From the NCBI RefSeq assembly GCF_013407165.1, contig NZ_CP026994.1, positions 1,268,187 to 1,332,186 of the forward strand: 64,000 nt of DNA, given 5' to 3'. The stretch comes from Nitrosopumilus oxyclinae. GTDB taxonomy: Archaea; Thermoproteota; Nitrososphaeria; Nitrososphaerales; Nitrosopumilaceae. Shown piece by piece: positions 25,681-34,076 of this stretch. How positions within the stretch are numbered: position 1 is the first letter of the stretch; every line of letters begins with the position of its first letter. Under the pieces are notes generated by a model. It did not search any database, was not told the origin of the DNA, and saw only the letters and a program-made list of their open reading frames with translations. A program made the position numbers and the translations under genes.

Positions 25681-26265
25681 TTATTCTAATTTTGAAAGTT
25701 TATTTGTATTAATACAATTCCAAACAAGAGGATCATTTTTTAGATCTTTCTCTTCTAAAAATTTGATGTCAGTGATTGTTTTTTTCTTTTTTAGTAAATT
25801 AACTTGAAAACTTGAAAATTTCTTACAATCACATGAATTAAACAAGCAAACATCACCGTCACCTTCATCATGATCTTGAGCTTCATGACTACAATTGCAT
25901 ACTGCATCTTTTTTTACATCATCTAAAGATTTGTCTGCATACACTCCTAATCGTAAATATGCTTCACCTGCATGGCCTTTTTTGAATCGTTCATAATTTT
26001 CTGATTTTGGTAATTCTTTAAAAAAAGATAGATTCGTATCAGGTTTCTGAGAGTCTGATCCCATGATAAACCAATAATTGTCATCAATCTCTAAAAATCG
26101 GATTTTAATTGATGGATCAACCCAAGAATGAATTGTATCATGCCAAATAGATGCTGCTTCTTTTCTATCAGTAAATAATGGGACTACATTCATTCTCAAA
26201 TCATAATATCTATACGCAACACCTACAAAGTCATCAAACCAAGGGATAGGGGATTGGGAAGACAT
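25681..26265 (-). CDS. Unknown protein with compact Cys/His metal motif
   Basis: This 194-residue protein has an alpha/beta body (PWFDDFVGVAYRYYDLR..., WFIMGSDS) and, at about residues 122-150, CNCSHEAQDHD followed by CLFNSCDCKKF. The spacing C-x-C-x-H-x4-H-...-C-x4-C-x-C could hold one or two metal ions. No recognised family. It is divergent from a winged-helix gene and may share regulation. Confidence 0.7.
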   Translation of the reverse strand: MSSQSPIPWFDDFVGVAYRYYDLRMNVVPLFTDRKEAASIWHDTIHSWVDPSIKIRFLEIDDNYWFIMGSDSQKPDTNLSFFKELPKSENYERFKKGHAGEAYLRLGVYADKSLDDVKKDAVCNCSHEAQDHDEGDGDVCLFNSCDCKKFSSFQVNLLKKKKTITDIKFLEEKDLKNDPLVWNCINTNKLSKLE

Positions 26266-26349
26266 TGCACGGAAATCATTCCAGAGCTTATTTATCTGAT
26301 CTGAATTAATGGTAATACCCTTATATCATAGTTTTAGAATTAGTTACGT

Positions 26350-26631
26350 ATGGCTTCCTATAGAACCAGTATGCAAATTGTTGCAGATTTACTAGATGCT
26401 ACTCAGCAGTCTGGCCAAGAAGGCATCAAAACAACATCATTACTTACAAAGGCAAATCTATCACATTCAAGATTATCAAAATTCTTGGAAAATTTGACAG
26501 GAGCCGGTCTAATCAACAAGATAGAATTTGATGGTAAGAATACTTTTGTAATTACTTCCAAAGGCAGACAATACTTGGACTCTTACATGAATTTCTCAAG
26601 TATTGCAGGTTCATTTGGATTAGAACTTTAA
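26350..26631 (+). CDS. Winged-helix DNA-binding protein, paralogue of 19164-19451
   Basis: 93 residues with TTSLLTKANLSHSRLSKFLENLTGAGLINKI as the helix-turn-helix core and a wing ending TSKGRQYLDSY. It shares the overall plan, an ASYRTSMQI/AEYRTHMKI start and a SFGLEL/NFGLSI end with the protein at 19164, so the two are paralogues. CTTATATC at about 26320-26327 is 26 bp before the ATG, giving a leaderless start. A transcription regulator of unknown targets. Confidence 0.82.
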   Translation: MASYRTSMQIVADLLDATQQSGQEGIKTTSLLTKANLSHSRLSKFLENLTGAGLINKIEFDGKNTFVITSKGRQYLDSYMNFSSIAGSFGLEL

Positions 26632-26634
26632 AAT

Positions 26635-26847
26635 CTATTTTCTAGATCTTCTTTTTGCATTAGCTGCATGTCTTTCTTTTCTTTCTTTGAATGTGCTGTA
26701 CGCAAAAATAATTATGATTCCTGCAATGGCAGCATAAAATAATGGAATAATTGGAGGATCACGGAATTCTCCAGACGAGGGTTCAACAAATGCAATGGGT
26801 ATAGTCACAACCATGAAAATTAAAATAACTAATAGATATTTATCCAC
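26635..26847 (-). CDS. Small membrane protein, two helices, basic tail
   Basis: A 70-residue protein with hydrophobic segments at residues 4-21 and 34-52, then a strongly basic C-terminus (KERKERHAANAKRRSRK) expected to be cytoplasmic. Convergent with the winged-helix gene, 3 bp between ends. No family recognised. Confidence 0.6.
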   Translation of the reverse strand: MDKYLLVILIFMVVTIPIAFVEPSSGEFRDPPIIPLFYAAIAGIIIIFAYSTFKERKERHAANAKRRSRK

Positions 26848-26904
26848 AAATTTCTTGATTTACAAAACCATATATCTTTTTGATTTAGAAAAATCAATAG
26901 AGAA

Positions 26905-27096
26905 ATGGCAAAATTACTTGAAATGATAGGGTTGGCCCTTGTTGCAATTATGACATTAGGTTTTGTAGGTGTATTCATACCATATGGGATACAAAATGGA
27001 ACATCTGAATTATTTTGGGGTTGTGCAGGTGCTACACTAATGATAATCATCTATAGAAAGATGAAAAACAAGAAAGAAGAACAAAAAGAAAATTAG
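26905..27096 (+). CDS. Small membrane protein, two helices
   Basis: A 63-residue protein with two hydrophobic spans (residues 6-27 and 35-51) and a lysine/glutamate tail (KNKKEEQKEN). It is divergent from the 70-residue membrane protein, whose design it mirrors. Function unknown. Confidence 0.6.
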   Translation: MAKLLEMIGLALVAIMTLGFVGVFIPYGIQNGTSELFWGCAGATLMIIIYRKMKNKKEEQKEN

Positions 27097-27187
27097 TATA
27101 TTTTAAAAAATTATCAGTAATTACTCAATGGTAAATCAACCGACAGATCTATAAAGGACAATTCTAAGTTAATTGTGAGGGGAATAT

Positions 27188-27271
27188 TTGGTAGATCAAA
27201 CAAAACAATGGTGGGAAGGTTTAGGAAAAGAACTAGAAACAGATATTGAAACCTTCGAAGAATCAGATTAA
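27188..27271 (+). CDS. Possible 27-aa acidic peptide
   Basis: A TTG frame reading MVDQTKQWWEGLGKELETD and ending FEESD. TCTATAAAG at about 27148-27156 is a good TATA box, and GAGGGGAA just before the TTG could act as a ribosome-binding site on a short leader. A GTG at 27175 in another frame is an alternative. Tentative because of its size. Confidence 0.35.
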   Translation: MVDQTKQWWEGLGKELETDIETFEESD

Positions 27272-27303
27272 CAATTATCTAGACATTTTTAAAAAATTAT
27301 CAA

Positions 27304-27377
27304 AGCCTTGAACGGGGTACGAACCCGCGACCTAACGCTTACGAGGCGTTCGCTCTACCAGGCTGAGCTACCAAGGC
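27304..27377 (-). tRNA. tRNA-Thr (CGT)
   Basis: Reads on the minus strand: acceptor GCCTTGG/TCAAGGC, anticodon stem AACGC/GCGTT with loop CTCGTAA (anticodon CGT) and T arm CGGGT-TCGT-type pairing. No intron and no encoded CCA. A second tRNA-Thr with anticodon GGT lies at 62058. Confidence 0.93.
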
Positions 27378-27430
27378 ACGTTTGGGTAAATCCATCAGAG
27401 TTAATAAAAAGCCTTTCCGAAATGGACTAA

Positions 27431-28729
27431 ATGAAAAAAACAATTTCAGGGATTAGAGGAATATTTGGAGAAGATCTTAACCTAAAAGATGTATTAGAAT
27501 TTTGCAATAATTTTTCATCATTAATAAAATCAAAAAAATGTGTTATTGGAAAAGATACTAGACCTTCAGGTTCAATGGTAAAAAACTCAGCAACTGCAGC
27601 ATTGATGAAAAATGGGATTGATGTTTTTAATTTAGGAACAGTTCCAACTCCAGTAGTTTTCAGAGAAGCAAGAAATTACGGAGCAGGTTTAGTAATTTCT
27701 TCATCTCACAATCCATTAGAATGGAATGGGATGAAATTCATCATTGAGGGCAGAGGGATAAACGAGGATGAACTTCCACAAATCATCCAACATCAGGATA
27801 TTGTAAAAACAAAAATCGGTATTGAAACTGAAATTACCACATCATACATAGAAGATGCAAAAAAAATCATAGGAAAATTGGAAAACAGGCCAAAAATTGC
27901 AGTAGATATTGGAGGAGGAGCTGCTAAAGATTTTGCTCCATTATTACTAAGAGAAATTGGATGTGATGTTCAAGTAATTAATGAAAATATTTCTGGGTGC
28001 TCAAGAGGACCTGATCCAACATCAGATAATTTATCAGAATTAATTACTACGACTAATAAAAAAGACATCGGATTTGCATTTGATTTAGACGGAGATCGAT
28101 TGGTAGTTGTTAAAGACGGAAAAAAACAAACACCAGACGTGACACTGGGTTTAGGCGTAGCAAAATCATTGGAGTTAGGCTACAAAAAATTCGTTCTAAG
28201 TATTGATACTAGTGTATCAGTTGAAAAATTCATCAAAGAGAAAGGAGGAACTGTACAAAGATCCAAAGTAGGAGAAGCAAACGTAATAGATCTCATGCTA
28301 GAGAATAATGCACAAGCTGGAGGGGAAGGCAGTAGTGGAGGTTTTATTTTACCAGAATTCAATTATTGCAGAGAAGGGATTCTTACAAGCGGTCTAATTG
28401 CATCCATGCTAGATGGTTCAAAATTTAACGAGATACTAAATTTTATGGAAAGTTATAATCAGATTAGAGATAAAACTGACATTGATTCAGAATTTCATGA
28501 CAAAGTTATCGAAGAAGTGAAATCAAATTTTTCAAAAGATTATTCTGAAATAATTACATTAGATGGAATCAAAGGAATTATCGATGAAGATAGTTGGGTG
28601 CTAATTAGAAAATCAAATACAGAAGACATCATTAGAGTTTCAGCAGAATCAAATAATAAAGAAAAATGCAAAGAGATAGTCAAGGATACGATAAAAATGG
28701 TAAATCAAAGTTATGAAAAAATTAGATGA
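27431..28729 (+). CDS. Phosphohexomutase (phosphoglucosamine/phosphomannomutase type)
   Basis: Interconverts hexose-6- and hexose-1-phosphates for sugar-nucleotide synthesis. The 432 residues have ISGIRGIFGEDL at the N-terminus, the phosphoserine loop VISSSHNPLEWNGMKF (about residue 97), the metal-binding DLDGDRL (about 218) and the sugar loop GEGSSGGF (about 301). Archaeal members can act on GlcN, Man or Glc, so specificity is open. A TATA-like element near 27400 gives a leaderless start. It overlaps thiL by 17 bp, an unusual partner. Confidence 0.87.
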   Translation: MKKTISGIRGIFGEDLNLKDVLEFCNNFSSLIKSKKCVIGKDTRPSGSMVKNSATAALMKNGIDVFNLGTVPTPVVFREARNYGAGLVISSSHNPLEWNGMKFIIEGRGINEDELPQIIQHQDIVKTKIGIETEITTSYIEDAKKIIGKLENRPKIAVDIGGGAAKDFAPLLLREIGCDVQVINENISGCSRGPDPTSDNLSELITTTNKKDIGFAFDLDGDRLVVVKDGKKQTPDVTLGLGVAKSLELGYKKFVLSIDTSVSVEKFIKEKGGTVQRSKVGEANVIDLMLENNAQAGGEGSSGGFILPEFNYCREGILTSGLIASMLDGSKFNEILNFMESYNQIRDKTDIDSEFHDKVIEEVKSNFSKDYSEIITLDGIKGIIDEDSWVLIRKSNTEDIIRVSAESNNKEKCKEIVKDTIKMVNQSYEKIR

Positions 28730-29663
28730 AACATCAATAATTGAAATTTTTCAGAAGGGATTAGGTAAAAAAAAATTCGAATCAGAAGATGTAGAAGTTT
28801 TTAATTTAGGTAAAAATAAAATTGTGGCAAAAACTGACACGCTAGTACAAAGTACAGATATTCCATCTAAAATGAAATTATCTGACGCTGCAAGGAAAAG
28901 TATAGTGGCATGTGTAAGTGATTTTGCCTCAAAGGGGGTCAAACCATCATATGGAATGATTTCAATAAATCTTCCAAATACTATTTCACGCTCAAAAATT
29001 AACGAAATTGTTTCTGGTTTTAGAAAAGCATCAAAAGAATTCAATATTTCAATTTTAGGAGGGGATACAAACGGAGGCAAGGAAATTGTATTCAACGTAT
29101 GTCTTTTTGGAATTGTAGACAAAATAGTTTCAAGAAGGAATTCAAAGAAAAAAGATCTGATATTTGTTACTGGTCCATTCGGATATACAGCAGCTGGATT
29201 GAATATGATTCTAGGTAAAAAAAGAGGAAAGCCAGATTTTGTGAAAAAATCAATTAATTCAGTAATTAAACCAAAACCTAGACTCAATTTTGGAATAAAA
29301 AACAAGAAATATTTTTCATCATCAATGGATTCCAGTGATGGTTTATCTACTACATTAAATGAAATGGCAAAACAAAGCAAAAATAAATTCATCATAACTA
29401 AAATTCCAGCATCAAAAGATTTGGAGAATTTTGTAAAAGCTCATAAATTGAATTTGAATAATTTTGTATTCAATGGTGGAGAAGAATATGAATTTGTTTT
29501 CACCGCATCTCAAAACCATAAAAAAACTATTGTAAAGAATGCAAAATTATTGAAAATACCAATTATAGAGATAGGTTTTGTCACTTCAGGAAAAGGTGTG
29601 TATCTTAAAAATGATAATAATTTAGTTCAATTACAAGATAAAGGTTGGAAGCATTTCAAATAA
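28713..29663 (+). CDS. thiL: Thiamine-monophosphate kinase
   Basis: Phosphorylates thiamine phosphate to the active cofactor thiamine diphosphate. Typical ThiL signatures are KTDTLVQSTD near the N-terminus, ASKGVKPSYGMISI, SILGGDTNGG, the glycine-rich VTGPFGYTAAGLNM, SMDSSDGLSTTL and FNGGEEYEFVF. The length of 316 is normal. The start lies inside the mutase gene, so the two are co-translated. Its end abuts a convergent gene with no gap. Confidence 0.9.
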   Translation: MKKLDETSIIEIFQKGLGKKKFESEDVEVFNLGKNKIVAKTDTLVQSTDIPSKMKLSDAARKSIVACVSDFASKGVKPSYGMISINLPNTISRSKINEIVSGFRKASKEFNISILGGDTNGGKEIVFNVCLFGIVDKIVSRRNSKKKDLIFVTGPFGYTAAGLNMILGKKRGKPDFVKKSINSVIKPKPRLNFGIKNKKYFSSSMDSSDGLSTTLNEMAKQSKNKFIITKIPASKDLENFVKAHKLNLNNFVFNGGEEYEFVFTASQNHKKTIVKNAKLLKIPIIEIGFVTSGKGVYLKNDNNLVQLQDKGWKHFK

Positions 29664-29984
29664 TTATTCCCCATATGAGAAATCACGTTCAACATTATTT
29701 ACAATACTAAAAATAGATTCTGCAGGTAAAACGTTAACACATTCAGTAATCCATATTTCATCTAGATACATCAAGCGTTTAAAATCATCATTAGGAAGTT
29801 CATCAGGGGTAGAATCAGGATACGTAGCATGAATTCTATATCCTTCATTAGCAATCAGTTGACAGCTTTGTTCTTGAGGGGATAAACCAGAATCGCCGAT
29901 CGGGGTCAAAAAATGAATTGCCACTGAAGCCATTAATGCAGTTGCAACTGCTATACCAATTGCCAAAAACAGAATTGATGCCAT
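29664..29984 (-). CDS. Short membrane-anchored protein of unknown function
   Basis: 106 residues with an N-terminal transmembrane helix (residues 3-27) and an exported domain containing two cysteines (SCQLIANEGY and TECVNVL) that could form a disulfide. Acidic C-terminus. Lies back to back with thiL's stop. No family recognised. Confidence 0.65.
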   Translation of the reverse strand: MASILFLAIGIAVATALMASVAIHFLTPIGDSGLSPQEQSCQLIANEGYRIHATYPDSTPDELPNDDFKRLMYLDEIWITECVNVLPAESIFSIVNNVERDFSYGE

Positions 29985-30100
29985 TTAATGCATCCAGATG
30001 ATTACAGTATATGAATAGTCATTGGATATCTAATAGTGCCTAAATTATGATAGTTTTGAAAAATCAATGTATTTTAAACCCTTTAAGGCCTGATTAGACA

Positions 30101-30625
30101 TTGTCAGAAACAGAAGCTGAGATTCAAGAAGCACCAGTAGAAAAGACTGAGGCTGTAGTTGAAGAGACTGAAGCTGCAGAAGAAGTAAAAACCGAATCTG
30201 CTCAAGAATCAAAAGCTCAACCAGAGACAAAAAAAGAAGGTCCTGAAAAATGGGGAATTGCCCATATTTACAGTAGTTATAATAATACAATTATTCACAT
30301 GACCGACCTTACAGGTGCAGAAACAGTATCAATTAGTTCTGGTGGAATTCATGTAACTGCAGATAGATACGAATCATCACCATTTGCCGCAATGAAAGCA
30401 GCAAATGCAGTTGTAGAATCTGCAAGAACAAAAGGATTTACGGGATTTCATATCAGAGTTCGTGCTGTAGGTGGAGTTGGTTCCAGAGTTCCTGGTCCAG
30501 GTGCACAAGCAGCAATTAGAGCATTAGCAAGAGGCGGATTTAAAATTGGAAGAATTGATGATGTAACACCAATTCCTCATGACACCACTAGAAAGAAAGG
30601 TGGAAAAAGAGGAAGAAGAGTTTAG
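30101..30625 (+). CDS. rps11: 30S ribosomal protein S11 with acidic N-terminal extension
   Basis: The S11 core starts at about residue 47 ([20 protein letters not shown]) and runs through [36 protein letters not shown] to the basic end [10 protein letters not shown]. The first 45 residues are an E/A/T/V-rich low-complexity extension not found in standard S11. The start is TTG 30101, 26 bp after TTTTAAA at 30072-30078, giving a leaderless mRNA. It stands alone, away from other ribosomal genes in the window. Confidence 0.93.
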   Translation: MSETEAEIQEAPVEKTEAVVEETEAAEEVKTESAQESKAQPETKKEGPEKWGIAHIYSSYNNTIIHMTDLTGAETVSISSGGIHVTADRYESSPFAAMKAANAVVESARTKGFTGFHIRVRAVGGVGSRVPGPGAQAAIRALARGGFKIGRIDDVTPIPHDTTRKKGGKRGRRV

Positions 30626-30933
30626 TCAGATATTTTTATTTTAATATCACAACCTTTAGAAACAAAATAATCTGTCATAAATTTTGCAAATTTTCCTGCT
30701 TGATCATTTGCCTGATATTTATTAATCATATCAGAAAACTTTTCTTCAATTCCACTTTGTAAATTAGGTTTAATTGCTAATTTAAAAAATGTCCATCCAA
30801 ATTTTGGTAAAGGATCACTTAGAACATATCCATTATAACCCGATACAAGACTTTCCATATGAGATAATGCTTTTTTGATTGTTAGTAGATCATCTGCATA
30901 ATTTTTTGTTCCAATTTCTAAAACAATATTCAT
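30622..30933 (-). CDS. Conserved small protein after PDCD5
   Basis: 103 residues with alpha/beta character ([23 protein letters not shown], later [16 protein letters not shown]) and no motif I recognise. Its ATG shares a base with the stop of the PDCD5-like gene, so it is the third gene of an rtcB-led operon. Convergent with rps11, overlapping by 4 bp. Confidence 0.65.
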   Translation of the reverse strand: MNIVLEIGTKNYADDLLTIKKALSHMESLVSGYNGYVLSDPLPKFGWTFFKLAIKPNLQSGIEEKFSDMINKYQANDQAGKFAKFMTDYFVSKGCDIKIKISD

Positions 30934-31349
30934 TACTCATCACCATCATCAGAGGGTTGATTACTAAGTTTATCAGTTAAAGAAACAAATTTTCCATCTT
31001 GTTCTACATTAATTTTTGTAGCCATTCTAACATTGATACCAACTGATCTAAACAATGTCAATAACTTTCCCCCATCAATACTCTCATTAATTTCTCCAGT
31101 TTTAATTAATTCAGATAATTTTTCAATTATCATTTTTGTTTCATTGGGGAATTGAGATTCTGCATTTTGTAAAACTTCTAGTCCTCTAAATCCAAGTATT
31201 TTGATAAGAGAATCCCTCGGATTTTCAGTAACTTTTTCTTTTTCAGCATCAGGAGTTGGCTCTACGTTTTGTTTTGTAGAAATATTTTTTTGCATTTCAG
31301 CTAGTCGTTTAGCCTTTAGTCTTTCTAGTTCAGAATCTTCTTCGCTCAA
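30933..31349 (-). CDS. PDCD5-family DNA-binding protein
   Basis: 138 residues. The N-terminus SEEDSELERLKAKRLAEMQKN is the classic charged helix of PDCD5/TFAR19 proteins, followed by a variable linker and a helical bundle (SLIKILGFRGLEVLQNAESQ, IIEKLSELIKTGEINESIDG). Archaeal members are reported to bind double-stranded DNA. It overlaps rtcB by 4 bp, so it may be linked to RNA processing. Confidence 0.82.
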   Translation of the reverse strand: MSEEDSELERLKAKRLAEMQKNISTKQNVEPTPDAEKEKVTENPRDSLIKILGFRGLEVLQNAESQFPNETKMIIEKLSELIKTGEINESIDGGKLLTLFRSVGINVRMATKINVEQDGKFVSLTDKLSNQPSDDGDE

Positions 31350-32794
31350 CCTTTAATCACACCAATAGGCACTAATTTTGCAACTTTTGTGGCAATTCCC
31401 AAATTATGAGAGACATTAACTACAGAATCAACATCTTTGTAGGCTTGAGGGGTTTCTTCAACAACTCCATCTCTAGTTAAGGCTTTGATGAATATGCCTT
31501 TGTCATTTAGTGATTTTTTAACATCATCCTCAGTAAAATTTCTTCTAGCCTTTGAACGAGACATTGTTCTTCCTGCACCATGAGCAGTAGATCCAAAACT
31601 CAAATTCATTGAATTTGGTTTCCCAAGTAAAATCCAGCTAGAAGTACCCATAGAGCCTGGAACTAAAACAGGTTGTCCTAAATCACGGTATTTTAACGGA
31701 ATTTCATTTCGATTTGCAGGAAACGCTCTTGTTGCACCTTTTCTATGAACTACCAAATTACGTTCTGCTCCATCAACTTTGTGTTTTTCAACTTTAGCAA
31801 TATTATGAGCAACATCATAAACTAGTTTCATATCAAGATCAGACTCTGATTGATTAAATACACGTTGAAAAGAATTTCTCGTCCAATGAGTTAGCATTTG
31901 TCTATTACTCCAAGCAAAATTTAATGCAGAAAACATTGCTTTTCTATAAGATTCACCTTCTTCAGAACTATTTGGGACACATGCAAGTTCTCTATCAGGT
32001 AAATTGATATTATATTTTTCCATAGCTTGCTCTGCCACTCGGAGATAATCACTACACACCTGATGACCAAATCCTCTAGAGCCACAATGAATTAAAACTG
32101 TAATTGTTCCTTCTTCTATTCCCATTCTCTTTGCTGCTTCTTCATCATGAATTTCTGCAACTTTTTGTACTTCTAAAAAATGATTTCCAGAACCTAAACT
32201 TCCAAGTTGAGGTGCACCTCTTTTTCTTGCTTTATCAGAAACTTTGTCTGGATCAGCATTTTGAATTTTTCCATTCTCTTCACAAACATCTGAATCATCA
32301 GATGAGCCATAACCATGATCAATTGCCCAGTCCACTCCTCTTACCAAAACTTCATCAAGTTCCGAAGGAGTTAGTTTTACTGCACCTTTAGATCCTACAC
32401 CAGATGGTATAGAGCTAAAAAGATCTGTTACCAATTCTTTTAGTTTTGAACGAACTAAATCTTCAGATAAATTAGAACGAAGTAAACGTACTCCACAATT
32501 AATATCATAACCAACACCTCCAGGACTAATCATTCCTTCTTCTGCATCCATAGCTGCGACCCCACCTACTGGAAAACCATAGCCTTCATGCCCGTCAGGT
32601 AAAACTGTACTATGACTAACTATACCAGGAATACAGGCTACATTTTTTGCCTGCATTATTGTCCTATCAGAGAGCATTTTTTGCATTAATGGCTCATCAG
32701 CATAGATTCTCACAGGAACTTTCATGCCAAGATTTGAATCAGCATCAATTTGGTATTGGTTCTCTCCAATTTTTCTTGGTGTACTAGAAGACAT
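31346..32794 (-). CDS. rtcB: RNA-splicing ligase RtcB
   Basis: Joins tRNA exons after intron removal by the splicing endonuclease, using GTP and Mn. The metal and guanylylation residues are visible: DINCGVRLLRS (Cys), TVLIHCGSRGFGHQ (His), VYDVAHNIAKVEKH and AHGAGRTMSRSKA (the His-GMP site). At 482 residues it has no intein. The window contains a tRNA-Leu with two introns that needs this activity. It leads an operon with PDCD5 and a small unknown gene. Confidence 0.95.
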   Translation of the reverse strand: MSSSTPRKIGENQYQIDADSNLGMKVPVRIYADEPLMQKMLSDRTIMQAKNVACIPGIVSHSTVLPDGHEGYGFPVGGVAAMDAEEGMISPGGVGYDINCGVRLLRSNLSEDLVRSKLKELVTDLFSSIPSGVGSKGAVKLTPSELDEVLVRGVDWAIDHGYGSSDDSDVCEENGKIQNADPDKVSDKARKRGAPQLGSLGSGNHFLEVQKVAEIHDEEAAKRMGIEEGTITVLIHCGSRGFGHQVCSDYLRVAEQAMEKYNINLPDRELACVPNSSEEGESYRKAMFSALNFAWSNRQMLTHWTRNSFQRVFNQSESDLDMKLVYDVAHNIAKVEKHKVDGAERNLVVHRKGATRAFPANRNEIPLKYRDLGQPVLVPGSMGTSSWILLGKPNSMNLSFGSTAHGAGRTMSRSKARRNFTEDDVKKSLNDKGIFIKALTRDGVVEETPQAYKDVDSVVNVSHNLGIATKVAKLVPIGVIKG

Positions 32795-32936
32795 GAGTAT
32801 TGGTGAAAATTCCCTTCAATCCAATTTAAATCATCAGAAGATTTGTAAAATAATTTCAAAACAATCCAATTAATTAGAAAAACCATTCATGAAATTGATG
32901 ATCTGGTTTATCTATGATTAAATCATTTCATTATTT

Positions 32937-33137
32937 GTGGTAAGAAAACAATTAACAGAAAAGGAAAAGGAAAAACAAAAAGAAGAGCAATCATTGAGAG
33001 CTAAAGCTTCTCGAGCAGCTAGAAGAAGCGGTAAAAGTATGAAAACTGAAGGTAAAGTAAGTAAATCAACTGCAAAGACAAAAGAAGCTAGATCATCAAA
33101 GAAAGTAGCAACTGTAAGAAAGAGAACAAGAAGTTAA
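32937..33137 (+). CDS. Small highly basic protein, possible nucleoid or RNA-binding factor
   Basis: 66 residues from a GTG start. The first 20 are a charged helix (LTEKEKEKQKEEQ) and the rest is a Lys/Arg/Ser/Ala-rich tail (RAARRSGKSMKTEGKVSKST ... VRKRTRS) like eukaryotic linker-histone tails. No folded domain is predicted by eye. It could bind DNA or rRNA; this is inference from composition only. Confidence 0.6.
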   Translation: MVRKQLTEKEKEKQKEEQSLRAKASRAARRSGKSMKTEGKVSKSTAKTKEARSSKKVATVRKRTRS

Positions 33138-33223
33138 AGTCAATTTAGATTATCTGAGATGATTTTCATCTTTGGTATTTGAGTAGACCATATAAAATGG
33201 AATTAGTGGTACAGTAACTTAAG

Positions 33224-33685
33224 ATGGCAGATGCTAAAACAATTACTATCTCAGATGTGATGACCAAATCAGTGATCTCTGTTGATGCAAAATTAACAGT
33301 AAATGAAACTGCAAAAATGATGGAAGATGCAAAAGTTGGAGCAGTTATCGTAATGGAAGATAACTTACCAATAGGAATTGTCACAGATAGAGACTTTGCA
33401 ATTAAAATTGCAGCTCATGCATATCAAATTTCTACTCCAATCAAAAAAATAATGTCAACTCCATTATTTTCAATCAATCCAGATGAAACTGTAAGAACTG
33501 CAGCAGATTTAATGCATGACAGAGGAATAAGAAAATTACCAGTCATCGATGACGGTAAAGTGATTGGGATTATCACATCAACTGATATTGTTAATTTGTT
33601 AGCTGTTTGCGTGGAAGAAGATATGAGAGATATGTATTTTCATTCAGTAGCAAAAATCTATACCAATTACAGCCCATATAATTAA
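33224..33685 (+). CDS. Two-CBS-domain protein
   Basis: 153 residues consisting of a tandem CBS pair: ISDVMTKSVISVDAKLTVNE with GAVIVMEDNLPIGIVTDRDF, then IMSTPLFSINPDETVRTAA with IRKLPVIDDGKVIGIITSTD. Both carry the G-x-[IV]-T-x-x-D ribose-binding motif, so the pair likely senses an adenine nucleotide. No effector domain is fused. The next two small genes follow within 8 bp and 2 bp. Confidence 0.9.
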   Translation: MADAKTITISDVMTKSVISVDAKLTVNETAKMMEDAKVGAVIVMEDNLPIGIVTDRDFAIKIAAHAYQISTPIKKIMSTPLFSINPDETVRTAADLMHDRGIRKLPVIDDGKVIGIITSTDIVNLLAVCVEEDMRDMYFHSVAKIYTNYSPYN

Positions 33686-33692
33686 CAAAATC

Positions 33693-33914
33693 ATGGTAGT
33701 GCCAATAATTGTATTATTAGGAATTCCAATTCTACTTGGAATTGTATACATGCCTCCATATGATATGCCAGTAAAGGAAGAATCAAGTGAAATTCCAGAG
33801 GAACCGGATGTAAGTATTTTGTACTATATCTTAATGGGAATTTGGACTTTGTATTTGATTAAAATTCTTCTTCAAGTGAAAAAAGGAACTTTCAAGGCAA
33901 CACAGAGGTATTAG
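33693..33914 (+). CDS. Small membrane protein after the CBS gene
   Basis: 73 residues with hydrophobic spans at residues 3-19 and 43-62 separated by an acidic, proline-rich loop (PYDMPVKEESSEIPEEPD). The basic tail would be cytoplasmic. Likely in one transcript with the CBS gene (8 bp gap). Unknown function. Confidence 0.6.
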   Translation: MVVPIIVLLGIPILLGIVYMPPYDMPVKEESSEIPEEPDVSILYYILMGIWTLYLIKILLQVKKGTFKATQRY

Positions 33915-33915
33915 T

Positions 33916-34026
33916 ATGAACACGGCACCATACTGGAGAAAAAATATTTGTTCTGATTGCAAGCGAGTTAATTGTGAAAAAGGTTGCTTGTGTGATTGTC
34001 ACCAATTAAGAGATAGAGTGGATTAA
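33916..34026 (+). CDS. Cysteine-rich 36-aa protein
   Basis: An ATG frame beginning one base after the previous stop. It reads MNTAPYWRKNICSDCKRVN then CEKGCLCDCHQ and has six cysteines and a histidine in 22 residues (CxxC, C-x3-C-x-C-x-C-H), suitable for one or two metal ions. Spacing and composition support a real gene; function unknown. Confidence 0.6.
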   Translation: MNTAPYWRKNICSDCKRVNCEKGCLCDCHQLRDRVD

Positions 34027-34076
34027 GTTCAAAATTCATAAGTAGATTTATTTTCGATGTGTACCGATTAGAAATA

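Noticed and set aside
27175-27250. GTG frame overlapping the 27-aa peptide
   Set aside because: Encodes a short arginine-rich run with no supporting features; the acidic frame is a little more plausible, though both are weak.
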